From Microcebus murinus (lineage: Eukaryota; Chordata; Mammalia; Primates; Cheirogaleidae): 64,000 nt of DNA. Positions 30,786-41,124 of the stretch are shown here, piece by piece (within the stretch, counting starts at the first letter, position 1; every line of letters starts with the position of its first letter). The position numbers and the translations under genes are program-made. Under the pieces are notes generated by a model. The model had not been told where the DNA came from and did no database searches. It saw only the letters and a list, made by a program, of their open reading frames with translations. The DNA lies in the NCBI RefSeq assembly GCF_040939455.1, contig NC_134119.1, positions 4,005,001-4,069,000 of the forward strand, read 5' to 3'.

Positions 30786-31849
30786 TCAGAGTTTAGTCTT
30801 CACTCCTGTCGTAGAGCGTGTGCGTGGACTTCGTGCCAACCCGATCATGACTGTCAATGGGTACCTGGGGGAACATTGTGAAATTGTAGCTTTTTCTTTA
30901 GAGGATACCAAAAACCTGCCACTTTGGCAGACGCCGCCCGACACCATCACAGGACGGCCTGGGCGGCCAGAGAGCTCGTGCGGGAGGAGGAAAGCCCCGG
31001 CTGGCAGGTCCCTTTGTGCTCCTTTCTTGGCCAGAGCCGCAGGCCCAGGCCCCGTGCCACCCCCAGCTCCACCTGGGGTCCCTCTCGGGATGCCCAGGGA
31101 GCCACCCACCTCCTCGTGTCTGTTAGCATGAGCGACTGCCCAAAACGCAAAAGATGCATCAGCCCGTGCCCACACTTCGCCTGGGCGACCACTCTTTGGG
31201 AACGTCTGCCAGATGAAGCAGCACCTGGCCTTTGCCTCTGAGGTGTCCCTCTGCTCTGACAGGAGCTGCCAGGTAGCCTTCCCGGCCCCGCGGGGATTCC
31301 AGGGGGCCTCCGAAAGTGCTGGAAGCCAAAGAGCCAGCCACCATGGTTTCTGGTGCCCACCTGGCACAGGCGGAAGGGAGGGGTCTGGGATGGGGCAGGT
31401 GCCCGCCGAGGAGGGAGAAGGGACGTGAGAGTCACCTGAGGACCCCACACAGGGGACCCCCAGCACAGGCCTGTGGAGACCCCAGAACAGAACGGCAGGA
31501 CCGTTTTCTGACGAGACCAGGAGGCCACTGTGCGGCCACTCCCTGTGACAACTGCTCACGAGGGGCCCTTAGTTACGAAAGCAAGTCCTGAGGGTCCCAC
31601 TTCTGCTTTGGGTTCCTCATTTGACTCAGAAGAGTTTTGTCAGCAGAAAACGTTTCCAAGCTCTTTGGCAGTCGGAGTGTAGAACTCAGGATTCGCGTGC
31701 CAAGTGCAATCTTCCTTTAGGGGCATCTGCTAGACGATCCCACCTTCTTTTTCTGTGAAAGGTAAACATCTCCCCAGAAAGGGCCTGGGCCTTTGGGCAA
31801 CGGGGTTCAGAAAGCCAAGCCAGGACATAATTCCGGGCGGCCGGGCCCC

Positions 31850-32361
31850 CTCCCAGGACTCCAGACGCCCACCCATTCCCAGGCCCAGAGGGGAGGCGCG
31901 AGGCTCCCGGGGATCCAGGGCTGGGCGGCAGCCAGAGCGCCTGCAGCTCCCATCCCGGTGAGCCAGGCGGGACAGTCCCGCACAGGTGGCTGGCACAGGT
32001 GGCTGGTGGCTGGCGGTGGGGTCGGCCTGGGGGCCCAGCTGCAGGTCGGGCTCTTCGGACCTCGGCGAGCTCAGTCGCCGGGGGCCAGGGAGGAGGCGCT
32101 GCCCGCGGGCCGGGCGGGGCGGGCCGGGGTCACCCGGGCGGGGCGGCGTGGGAGGGGGTCGGCCCCGCCCCAGGGGAGTGTCCCGGCCGGCTGCGCCTTA
32201 AGGGCCGCGGTGCGGGGCGAGGCCGGAGTGGGCTCGGCCTGGCGCGGGATCTGGGATCCGGAGCGGCATCCGGAGCGGCCTCTGGCGCCCTGTCTCGGAT
32301 CCGGAGCGGGATCCGGGGCGGGATCCGGAGCGGGATCCGGAGCGGGCCGGGCGCGGGAGCC
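31850..32361 (+). promoter_or_regulatory. CTSZ: CTSZ CpG-island promoter and 5' leader
   Basis: A dense CpG region has several GC boxes (gggcggggcgg near 32108 and 32139, ggccccgcccc near 32161) and no TATA box. It runs into the 5' leader, which holds a 12-bp minisatellite. This architecture fits a broadly expressed lysosomal gene. The transcription start cannot be fixed from sequence. Confidence 0.7.
32254..32346. repeat. Minisatellite, 12-bp unit GGATCCGGAGCG, in the CTSZ leader
   Basis: Four tandem units occupy 32297-32344 (the second has G for A), and two diverged units lie at 32254-32278. The array ends 16 bases before the CTSZ ATG. The repeat is in the CTSZ frame and would read as Arg-Ser-Gly-Ile repeats if it were translated. 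Confidence 0.93.
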
Positions 32362-35300
32362 ATGGCGTCGTCCAGGCCTGCGGGGCCGCTGCTGCTGCTC
32401 GTGCTGCTGGCGGGCGCCGCGCGGGCCGGCCTCTACTTCCGCCCGGGCCAGACCTGCTACCGGCCCCTGCGCGGGGACCAGCTGGCGCAGCTGGGGCGCA
32501 GGTGGGCGCCCGCGGGGCAGGGGTCAGTGGGGGGAGGGGAGGTATGGCCGCATCCTTGGGGCTGGACGCGCTGGCCTGCCTTTCGGGGACCCTGCCTCCC
32601 TGGGCCTTGGAACGCCAGATCCAGCCCCATCGTTTTGAGGGTCCCTCCAATTGCACATCCAGGGGGAGCCCTGGTGTTTGTGGGGTTGGACAAGCCCTGC
32701 CTGTCCAGAAAGCCAGGCCCGCCTCAGCCTGTGGCCTTTGGGGCTTGTCCCCAGCGCGGCTCGCTCGAGGAGCACTCAGCTTCCCTCCTTCCATGCCCAG
32801 AGTGCTGGGACTCCCACCCGTCTCACATCTCACACCTGGTGGCTGCGGGGGCCCTCGCCCACCCCCTCACCTTTTGGGAGAGGGAGGAGGGGCTCAAGAG
32901 GGCTGCGGTGCCCTGGCCCCTGTGAGGGGGTTCTGGGTGCCCCAGTGCTGATGTCGGTGGTGTTGGTCTCTTCCCAGGACATACCCGCGGCCTTACGAGT
33001 ACCTGTCCCCGTCGGACCTGCCCGAGAGCTGGGACTGGCGCAACGTGAATGGCGTCAACTATGCCAGCATCACCAGGAACCAGCACATCCCTCGGTACTG
33101 CGGCTCCTGCTGGGCCCACGGCAGCACCAGCGCCATGGCAGGTCGGTGGCTGCCCCTGGACCCTGGACCCTGCGCCCGCGCAGGCAGCCACAGCCCAGGG
33201 GTCCAGGAGCCTGTGACTCTATGCCAGTGGTCAGCCTGGGCTGGCTGGTCCCTGCGCCTCTGTGGCCCAGGGGAGCTGGCCTTTGCCCTCTGCAGAAGAC
33301 ACCCAAGCTGGGTCATTCTGGGGCTCTCTGGTGGGCCGCCTAGGGCCTTTGGGTGACTGAAGCCAGTGTTTCCCAGGTCCCCTCTCCCCCCAAAGCTTGT
33401 GACCTCAGCCACTTGGGCAGAACCAGAAATGAAAATCACTGGGCCCCCAGCCGGTCCTTGGGACAGGGAAGTGAAACTGCTTCTCAGCAGCAGTATTTGA
33501 GATGAAAGCCTGTCCTGGGCCTGGAGTATGGAGTGAGGCTGGCCGGCCGCAGCCATGGCCCCACCCTGTCACTGCCCCAACCTGGCTCTTTCTCATCTGG
33601 ACCTTAGCCTTTGGCTGCAGTTGGCCAGGAAGGCTCACGGGAAGGGGGGAGGGGCTCCCATGGAGGAGGCTGTGCCCTGCCTTGGGAAGGGAGGCTGCCT
33701 GGGGCCCCAGGCATTTGGGAAGGACTCTGCCCTCCTCAGTAACAGCCCCCTCTCCAGGAGCCCGGAACGCCACTGGAGAAGGGACTCATGCTGGCTGGAG
33801 TTTGGACCGGAAGTACTGGGGGCTGTTGCCTCCTGCCCTGGCCTTGGTACCTCAGGGGCCAGGCCTGCTGTGTAGGGTCCGTGTTGAGAGGGTTAACACA
33901 GTGTGGCCGCTGCAGTGGCACGCACTTGTGTCATCATCTCATTTAGGCCTCCTCGATGCCATGAGTGCTTTCAACTTGTAGATGAGGAAACCGAGGCTCT
34001 TTGTAGGGAGGCTGGAGACTTGGCCCTGGTGCGACAGCTGGGATTCGAGCCCAGAAGCCTGGGCTTTGGGCCAGGCCTCTGCTGGGCTCTGTGCTCTGGG
34101 TGAGGGGCTCCTGCTCAGGGAGGGGTCTGGACCCCGGAGCTGGCCGGCTGTAGCTGTGGCCTGGCCCTGTCTCTCTCTTGGGGGCCTGGTTGGGGGCCGA
34201 GCGTACTTCCGACTGGGGCGGCCATGGAGCCAGGGCCTCCCCCGAGGGAAGTTCCGGGAGCCCTTGGCAAGGCGGGCGGCGTGGGCGGGCCGAGGCAGAG
34301 GCTGGGCAAGGTCGGGGGAGCGCAGGATGGCGCCCACTGAGGAAGTGAAAGCCTTTGAGGCCCAGCCTTGGGTGGGGTGAGGGTGAGCAGAGCACTGGAA
34401 AGGGAAGCCTTGAATTATCTTTGAGAGGGAGTCAGGTGACAAGATTTGCATCTGCGAAGGACTTCAGGGTAGGGAGGAAGTGGCCAAAGGTGGCTTGTCA
34501 GCTGTCTGATGAGTGCTGGGCACTAGCCAGGGGTCCTCCCGCAGTTCGAGAGCAGACTGTCCCCCGGGCCAGAGGGCTGCTCCCTCCTCCTGCTCCGTGA
34601 GACTCCAGCATCTCTGGCAACAGCCAAGGCCCTGCTTCCTGTTGCGCTGAGAAAATAGAAGCCACCAGAAGGGGACTTCCATGGGGGCCTTGCCCCTCTG
34701 CCAGCTAATGCAGCTGGGCCATAGCGTGCCTTCCCTCCTGTCCCGGGGCCCAGTGTCCCAGCCCTTCTCCGAGGCCGCCCTTCCCCCACTCAGGGAAGCG
34801 CCCTCTGACCTGAACAAGTGGGGGAAAGCCCCCGCCCCGCCCCACTTCTCAGCTCCGAGGGAGGTAGCTGAGGCCCCTCTTCTCAGACTTTGCACCCCCA
34901 GCCTCAACCCCACCGCCCTCCATCTCTGGGGGCCACCACGAGGCAGGGCAGGGGCCATCCCTAGGCCCCACCATCTTTGACTGTGCTTGAAATGCCGCCC
35001 TCCCCGCCCGCACGCCTGGCGGTTCCTTCCTGTCCTCTCCTCCGTTCCCCTGAACTCACCCTCACACCCTCCTGCCCACTCACCTGCTCGCCCAGACACC
35101 TGACCCAGACACCTGACGCCGCCCAGCCTCGGGCCTGCAGGTCCGAACAGCTCCTCCCTCCTGGCTGGCACCGCAGGCCCGTTGGGGTTACTCAGAGGCC
35201 CAGAGGTGCTCCTGGCTCCTCCTGCCCGTCCTCATACAACTCACCCACAGGTCTTGTTGGTTCTACCTTCAAGATACCTGCAGAAGTCACCTGCTCCCGC

Positions 35301-38300
35301 CACCTCTCACCTGGCCTCGCTGCCCAGCCTTCTGACCGCCTGGCCTCACTTTGCTAGAATGAGCCTGTTAAAGCGGAGTCAGATCACGCTGCTCTTCACG
35401 GTGGAACCCTGATGGTTTCACCTGCGCGAAAGGCCAATGTTTCTATGGCCTCTGGAGCCCACACGATCTGGCCCTGTACACCTCATGCTCCCGTTCCCCC
35501 CGGGGGTACCCGTCTCTCCTCCCTCCTGCAGGCATCACCGCCCACCGCCATGGGGCCCCCTCGGCCCCCCTTGTAAAGAGACCCCGAATTCCTTCCCCAT
35601 TTGATTTTTCTTCATTGCACCGTGTGCATCGCACGCTTACAGATGCTCCTTGACTTTCAAATAGGGCTACGTCGGACAAACCCACCATAGTTGAAAATAT
35701 CGCAAGCTGAAAATGTATTTCATACACCTGAGCTTAGCCTAGCCTGCCTTAAACGTGCTCAGAACACAGGGTAGCCTACAGCTTGGCAAAGTTATCTAAC
35801 ATGAAGCCTATTTTATGATTAAGTGTTGTATATCTGACAATTTACCAAATGCTCCACTGAAAGTGAAAAACAGAATGGTTGTGTGGGTACCCCAAGTACG
35901 GTTTCTACCCAATTCTTGTGGCTTTAAAAGCACCCCACCGGGAGTGAGCAGGGCATGAGAGGTTGGATGGAGGGTTGGTCGTTAGGGGAGAGGAAAAGAC
36001 GAAAGCCTGCTAGGAGAGTGTGGGCTGAAGGGGCAGCGGGCGCAGGGGTTGTCTCAAAGGGTAGTCGAATGGGGCAGAGACTACGGCTGTTTTAAGAAAA
36101 GCAAGTCTGGTTGGGCACGGTGGCTCACGCCGGTAATCTCAGCACTTTGGGAGGCTGAGGTGGGAGGATCACTTGAGGCCAGGAGTTCGAGACCAGCCTG
36201 GGCAACATCGCAAGACCCTGTGTCTACAGAACAATTTTAATAATTAGGCAGTTGTGGTGGCGCACACCTGTAGTCCCAGCTACTTGGGAGGCTGAAGCAG
36301 GAGGATCACGTGGGACCAGGGGTTTGGGGCTGCGGTGAGCTGTGGTCAGCCCACTGCACTCCAGCCCGGGCGACAGAGTGAGACCCTGTCTCAAAAAAAA
36401 AACAAAAAAAAAAGGCAGCGCTGTGAGGGGGGAGCTCTGTTCGGGGAAGCCGGTGGGAGTGGGCGCCGCCGGGCTGGGCGGGCACTGACGGCAGTGCTGG
36501 CTGTTGCAGATCGGATCAACATCAAGAGGAAGGGTGCATGGCCCTCCACCCTGCTGTCGGTGCAGCACGTCCTCGACTGCGGACAGGCCGGCTCCTGTGA
36601 GGGCGGCAACGACCTGCCGGTGTGGGAGTACGCCCACCGGCACGGCATCCCGGACGAGACCTGCAACAACTACCAGGCCAAGGACCAGGGTAGGCCCCGG
36701 CCCCCTGCCCTCCGCCCCCTCTTCCTATAGAAAGTGTGGCCGTGAGCCCAGGCTGGGGCCCCCAGGGAGGGCTGGGCCCCTGAGCGTTAGGGGATGTGTC
36801 CCCAGGCCGGCCTCCCTGCAGAAGCCCCCTCTGCCACCCTGACCCCGTGGGGCTGGGGCGGAGCCGGAGCCCCTCCGTGTCACGAAGGCTGTCAAAACGG
36901 CCTGGCGTGTCAGGGCTCTGACGGGCCGCCCGCTCCTGTGTGCAGCCTTGTGGGAAGGGCCCTACAGAGAGGCCCAGATGTGGTATTTGGGTTCTGATAT
37001 GTTGGCATTTTGGGGGTTTTATGAGCCTTTGTAGGGGAGAGGTGCAGGTGGGCCTTGGGGAGGGAAGAGTCGGTTTTCCAGGACTGCTGGTGGGGAGAGC
37101 AGGTCGGGGAGGCCGCCACCCCAAGCTAGAAGCCAGCAGGCCCAGCTGGAAGGCAGCCTGGGCCTGCTTCCCTCCCCGGCGACCCGGGACTGGGGCCCTG
37201 GGAGTTCCAGTGTGGCTGGAGCCGAGAGGGTGCTCCCTGGACCAGCAGACTCCAGCTGGCCTGGGGGCCCTGTGGTTGGCACATTGCTTTTAGGCTGTTC
37301 CCTTGGAAACCAAAGGAAGGAAAAGTCGAGACCCCAAACCCACAATTGGCAGTTTTGAGCCACCTGACTCTCAGATCTCCCTCCGCCAGAGCAGAGAGCT
37401 AGGAAAACTCAAAAAGCCATTGGAGACGGTGGGGGGTGAGAGTGGGAGGGGTCCCGGTGCTTTGCCGCCCACCCCTCCCCCAGTCTAGAAGGGCGGACTC
37501 GGTGCCTGTGTGCCTGACGCAGCGCGGGGTACTCTAGCCACCACCTCATGCAGACAGCGGGCCCTTGCCTTGCCCCCGGGGCCTTACTGTCCCGCCAGAA
37601 AGAATTTTCCTGGACTGGAGGTGAGTCCTTAGTTGAAGTGGCAAACCCAGCAGGTGTCAGAGACCCAGAATGGGGACAGATGACAGGAGGAGGGAAAGCC
37701 AGTGTGCTCTGGAATCACAAATCAGGGATCAGTGGGTCCCTGGGGCCTCACCTCTCCTCCACCCCAGACTGGTCTCGTCCAGCCACGGCCACACCTGTGA
37801 GTCCACCTGCGCCTGCGGGCCGGTGCAGCCCCTCAGGAACCTGGTTGTTTGCAGTGGTCTTGCCTCTGTAGTATGAGCAGAGGTGGCCACAGAGCCCCCG
37901 TTTTCCTGTTGTGCTGGGCACTGGGCCTTGTGTCCCAGGAGCCAAGGAAGCCAACGACTTAATCTTCAAGGACTTTACTGTCCTGGGGGAAGAATCTGGA
38001 TGGCCGTGTAACTATGACAAACACAGGTGACACCAAAGCAGTAGAAAGGCCGAGGGTGGGCTGGGCGGATGGAGTGTATATAAAGTGAGAGCACAGGGAT
38101 TGTGAGTCTTGCAGAACTAAGAGCTGCACTTTTTCTTTTTTGTTTTCCTTTTCTTTCTTTTCTTTAAGCCTACATCTGGATACCTCTCAAACCAAAAACA
38201 AGAAAATGCTTTTTTTTCTAACTAGATGTATTGGGTTGTTTATTCACTAACGAGCAATAGAATCATCTTGATTGCGCTTAATAATAATTTGATTACTCAA

Positions 38301-40170
38301 TTTTCAGCTGTAAAGTATTATGAAAAGGTCCTGTCCCAGCTTTTAAAAGAAGAGAAAAAAAGGCTAACCTTTGAGTGCCTACTATGTGCTAGTGTTTGTC
38401 GTGTTTCTTTTCTGCCCTCCTGGGGGAGGGCTCTTTATAAATCCTTTGCAGCTGAAAGAAGAGCATAATTAAACAGCACCTGAGAGCGAGATGACTTGTT
38501 AGCTAATGAATGGTAGGCTACATTAGAAAAGTGGAGAGTGGATCTGGCAGCTTCTTTGTTAGTGGGTTAATGAGGGGACAGTTTCATGCTGACTTTCCGT
38601 GGTCTCCCCTAGAGTGTGACAAGTTTAACCAATGTGGGACATGCACTGAATTCAAAGAGTGCCACGCCATCGGGAACTACACCCTCTGGAGAGTGGGTGA
38701 CTATGGCTCCCTGTCTGGGAGGGAGAAGATGATGGCGGAAATCTATGCAAACGGCCCCATCAGGTGAGAAGTCGCACCAGTCGGGACCTTGCCAGTGTGT
38801 GTGTGTGTGTGTGTGTGCAGGCGTGTGTGTCTTCACCCCTTTCCTTCTGGCCAGTTTTATCCACTGGGCTTGAGACACAGCTGCCACGATTTCACCTCTA
38901 AGAAATTCATTTTTCTCAGAAGCAAAACTAGTAACTAATAACTAATCTGGCTCTTCCTGGGGTTATCGGGTGAAATGCGGATGGAAAGCTCCCCAAGCTG
39001 GAGTGAGTGTCGTGATGGGCCATTTCAGCAGGGAAGACGCTATGTGAATAACAATTTGTTCAGAATCGTCTGATATGTATTATCTCAGTTGGAGTTACAC
39101 GTTAATATCATACTATTTGTAATGACGGTAGATTCTTCCAGTTTAGAGCAGTAATTGGTTCTCTAACTGCCTGCCTGCAGCTGCGGTATAATGGCAACAG
39201 AAAAGATGGCTAACTACACCGGGGGCATCTACGCCGAATACCACGACGACGCCTACATAAACCACATCATCTCCGTGGTCGGGTGGGGTGTCGGTGACGG
39301 GACTGAGTACTGGATTGTCCGGAATTCATGGGGTGAACCATGGGTAAGATGTTTTCACTTTCTCAAGTCATACCTAGGAAAAGAATTGATATTCCTCTCA
39401 CTTGAATGGTTCTGCTGACTTTTAGCTTAAAAAAGGTGGCCTTCAGCAGAGGGTTTTCTTGGTCCAGCCCAGAGTCTCAGCCACAGCACGAGTGGCTTTG
39501 GGGGCTAGTTCCTTCTTTGTTGTGTGGGAGCTGTCGCTGCTCTGTGCACTGTAGGGTGGTCAGCAGCAATCCTGGCCTCCACCCCTAGGTGACTGCCGGA
39601 GGGTGTGGTCTCACTGCCTTCTTCCCTTACAGCCATTGCGTTCTTTCTCCTGCCACAGTTTTGAACTCGCTAGGTAAAACTGTTTTTCAAAAACACTTTT
39701 GAGTTGGGTTAAAATTTCACTTCCAGTGCTTTAATTTTTAAGAACTAGTATTAGCCATTAATAGTTTTAGACATAGAAATTCACTATTACAAAATGGGAG
39801 ACAATGGTTAACATGGAAGTGATGAAATGTCAATTCTCTTTATTAAATGACTACAAATGGGGCTGTTACTAAGTAGATGAGTCATTAGGTCTAAAGCGTC
39901 AACATCTTTTGTTGGAGATTTCCAAGTAGGGGTCGTGGGAAGGGTACAGGGGTGGCTGAGTAGACTGTCTGGACCCTGCACGTCCTCGAGGCTGGGCTGA
40001 GGGATGCAGGCAGATGGCAGGACACTGCGTGTCAATGACCATCTCACTTCTACCCACAGGGTGAGAGAGGATGGATGAAGATTGTGACCAGCACCTACAA
40101 GGATGGGAAGGGCGCCAGTTACAACCTCGCTATTGAGGAGTCCTGTACATTTGGGGACCCCATTGTTTAA
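32362..40170 (+). CDS. CTSZ: Cathepsin Z (cathepsin X), lysosomal cysteine carboxypeptidase
   Basis: Six coding exons (32362-32501, 32978-33141, 36510-36689, 38613-38763, 39181-39343, 40060-40170; TAA 40168-40170) total 909 bases and encode 302 residues, one fewer than human. Phases close at every junction. A hydrophobic signal peptide covers about residues 1-22 ([14 protein letters not shown]). The very short propeptide keeps Cys32 (GQTCYRP), which in this enzyme bonds to the active-site Cys, and an RGD at 37-39. The mature enzyme should begin near Leu61 (LPESWDWRN). The catalytic triad is Cys91 (YCGSCWAH), His240 ([11 protein letters not shown]) and Asn260 (VRNSWGEPW). The HIP mini-loop just before CGSCW (83-85) is the cathepsin X hallmark and explains its carboxypeptidase action. 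NYT glycosylation sequons are present, one at Asn223. This is a papain-family C1A enzyme of lysosomes. The start has a strong context (gccATGG) and matches the human start. Confidence 0.97.
33895..34070 (-). repeat. MIR, antisense, CTSZ intron 2
   Basis: The phrases 'catctcatttaggcctcctc', 'agatgaggaaaccgaggctc' and 'gctgggattcgagcccagaa' follow the reverse complement of MIR from tail to core. Confidence 0.8.
34960..35480. repeat. Ancient L2-like repeat in CTSZ intron 2
   Basis: The CT-rich run with 'ggagtcagatcacgctgctc' and 'cccacacgatctggccctgt' matches a common old mammalian repeat also echoed near 50330-50420 and 57500-57590. The family name and ends are uncertain. Confidence 0.5.
35640..35930. 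repeat. Tigger-type (MER8-like) DNA transposon fossil in CTSZ intron 2
   Basis: The order 'acagatgctccttgactttc', 'aaacccaccatagttgaaaa', 'cttagcctagcctgccttaa' and 'aacagaatggttgtgtgggt' agrees with my memory of the non-autonomous MER8 family. It carries no coding capacity. Confidence 0.65.
36110..36412 (+). repeat. Old AluJ-type element in CTSZ intron 2
   Basis: This dimer begins 'ggttgggcacggtggctcac' and has the shared-primate middle 'ctacagaacaattttaataa' in place of the strepsirrhine spacer. It ends in an A tail at 36412. It is diverged and predates the lineage-specific copies. It ends 97 bases before CTSZ exon 3. Confidence 0.9.
38795..38817. repeat. (TG)n microsatellite in CTSZ intron 4
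   Basis: About eleven TG units start 31 bases after the exon-4 donor; a shorter GTGTGTGT run follows near 38823. Confidence 0.95.
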
Positions 40171-40620
40171 GGTGATGTCCCTGGAACAGCAGTGTTTTAA
40201 GTAGTAGTATCATGAACCATGACCAGAGGGGCCCAAGGGTTACAGGCACTAGACTGGCTGGCAGAACTGGGTGACTGAATGTTAACACTGGATGGCTGGG
40301 ATGGCTCTGGACACCTGGAAGGGGCACCTGCCAACATAAAGACAGGCTGGTACTGGCTGTAAGAGCATTCCTAAGAGCTGAAATGGGATGACTTAACCAC
40401 AGTCGGCTGCCTGGCGAGGAAGTGACAAGACAGGAAATCATGGGCCTCGGTCTTCCTCAGTGGAGGGCCTGGTGTTTGTATCTGGCAACTCTGGCCACTA
40501 ACACAGCATTTAAAAGGAAAAATAGTTCAGACTCATCACCAGTTCTTAAGTCTCTCTGGAAAAGTGTGTGTGGGGGGAGGGCTGCCCATGTGATGAATAA
40601 AGACTTCACACTGGACCGTG
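40171..40620 (+). terminator. CTSZ: CTSZ 3' UTR and poly(A) signal
   Basis: A single consensus AATAAA lies at 40596-40601, about 425 bases after the stop, with GT-rich sequence just before and TG-containing sequence just after. Cleavage is expected near 40615-40625. Confidence 0.8.
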
Positions 40621-40689
40621 CCTGAGCGAGCCTCATTTACACACGACAGCGACAAAGCATCAGGACCCACACCCTCCATCCCAGCAGAA

Positions 40690-41124
40690 AGGCTTTTTAA
40701 AAATTTATTATTCTTAGCAAATTAAAATAATTATAATAAAACATCAACTAACTTCTCGCATTCTTGGGAGAAAACTCAGGTCAGCTTTGAAAGTGGTTCA
40801 CTGGAAATCTCAGTTTCTGAATTCCCACCACCCTTGGGCTGCCTGCCGGGTGGGTTCACCCTGGGAGGTAACGGGAGCCTCATTCCTACACTGTACACAG
40901 GACTTGGGGGCAGAACTGGGTGTACAACAAAGAGAAGGGGCTGTTCATATCAGCAGTTTTCCCCTTACACTGCTAAATTTTCCTTTTTAAAACAGTTACC
41001 CGCTGCCTCCCAGCAAAGCTCATTTCTAAGATGCTGATTCTCTTAAAACAACAGCTTCTTGAAAGGGTTTTTCCACCACTGGTCTCCTGGAATGTTCTGC
41101 TTCAGCTCTGCAGGATGCTCCAAA
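40690..41124 (-). terminator. NELFCD: NELFCD 3' UTR and poly(A) signal
   Basis: The minus-strand AATAAA lies at 40709-40704, about 415 bases beyond the stop codon. Cleavage is expected near 40685-40690, which leaves only some 65-75 bases to the CTSZ end. In human the two genes also end about 50 bases apart. Confidence 0.75.

Larger units (their letters stand above)
21487..31800. other. GC-rich non-coding spacer between divergent TUBB1 and CTSZ
   Basis: About 10 kb separates two divergently transcribed genes. The many long open frames are explained by GC-rich composition; they run on several frames at once and match no family I know. Recognisable contents are listed separately: element copy B, a 12-bp tandem repeat, a (CA)n run, MIR pieces and an LTR-like repeat. 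Further weak L2/MIR-like scraps lie near 22975-23075, 24450-24500, 25140-25190 and 27100-27200. The TUBB1 promoter should lie just right of 21486; a TATA box is not evident. Confidence 0.6.

Noticed and set aside
30786..31559. 257-codon minus frame upstream of CTSZ
   Set aside because: Overlaps several other open frames and has no recognisable domain; composition effect.
31793..32638. 281-codon plus frame across the CTSZ promoter, in a different frame from CTSZ
   Set aside because: It reads the minisatellite and signal-peptide exon out of frame as Gly/Ser/Arg-rich low complexity.
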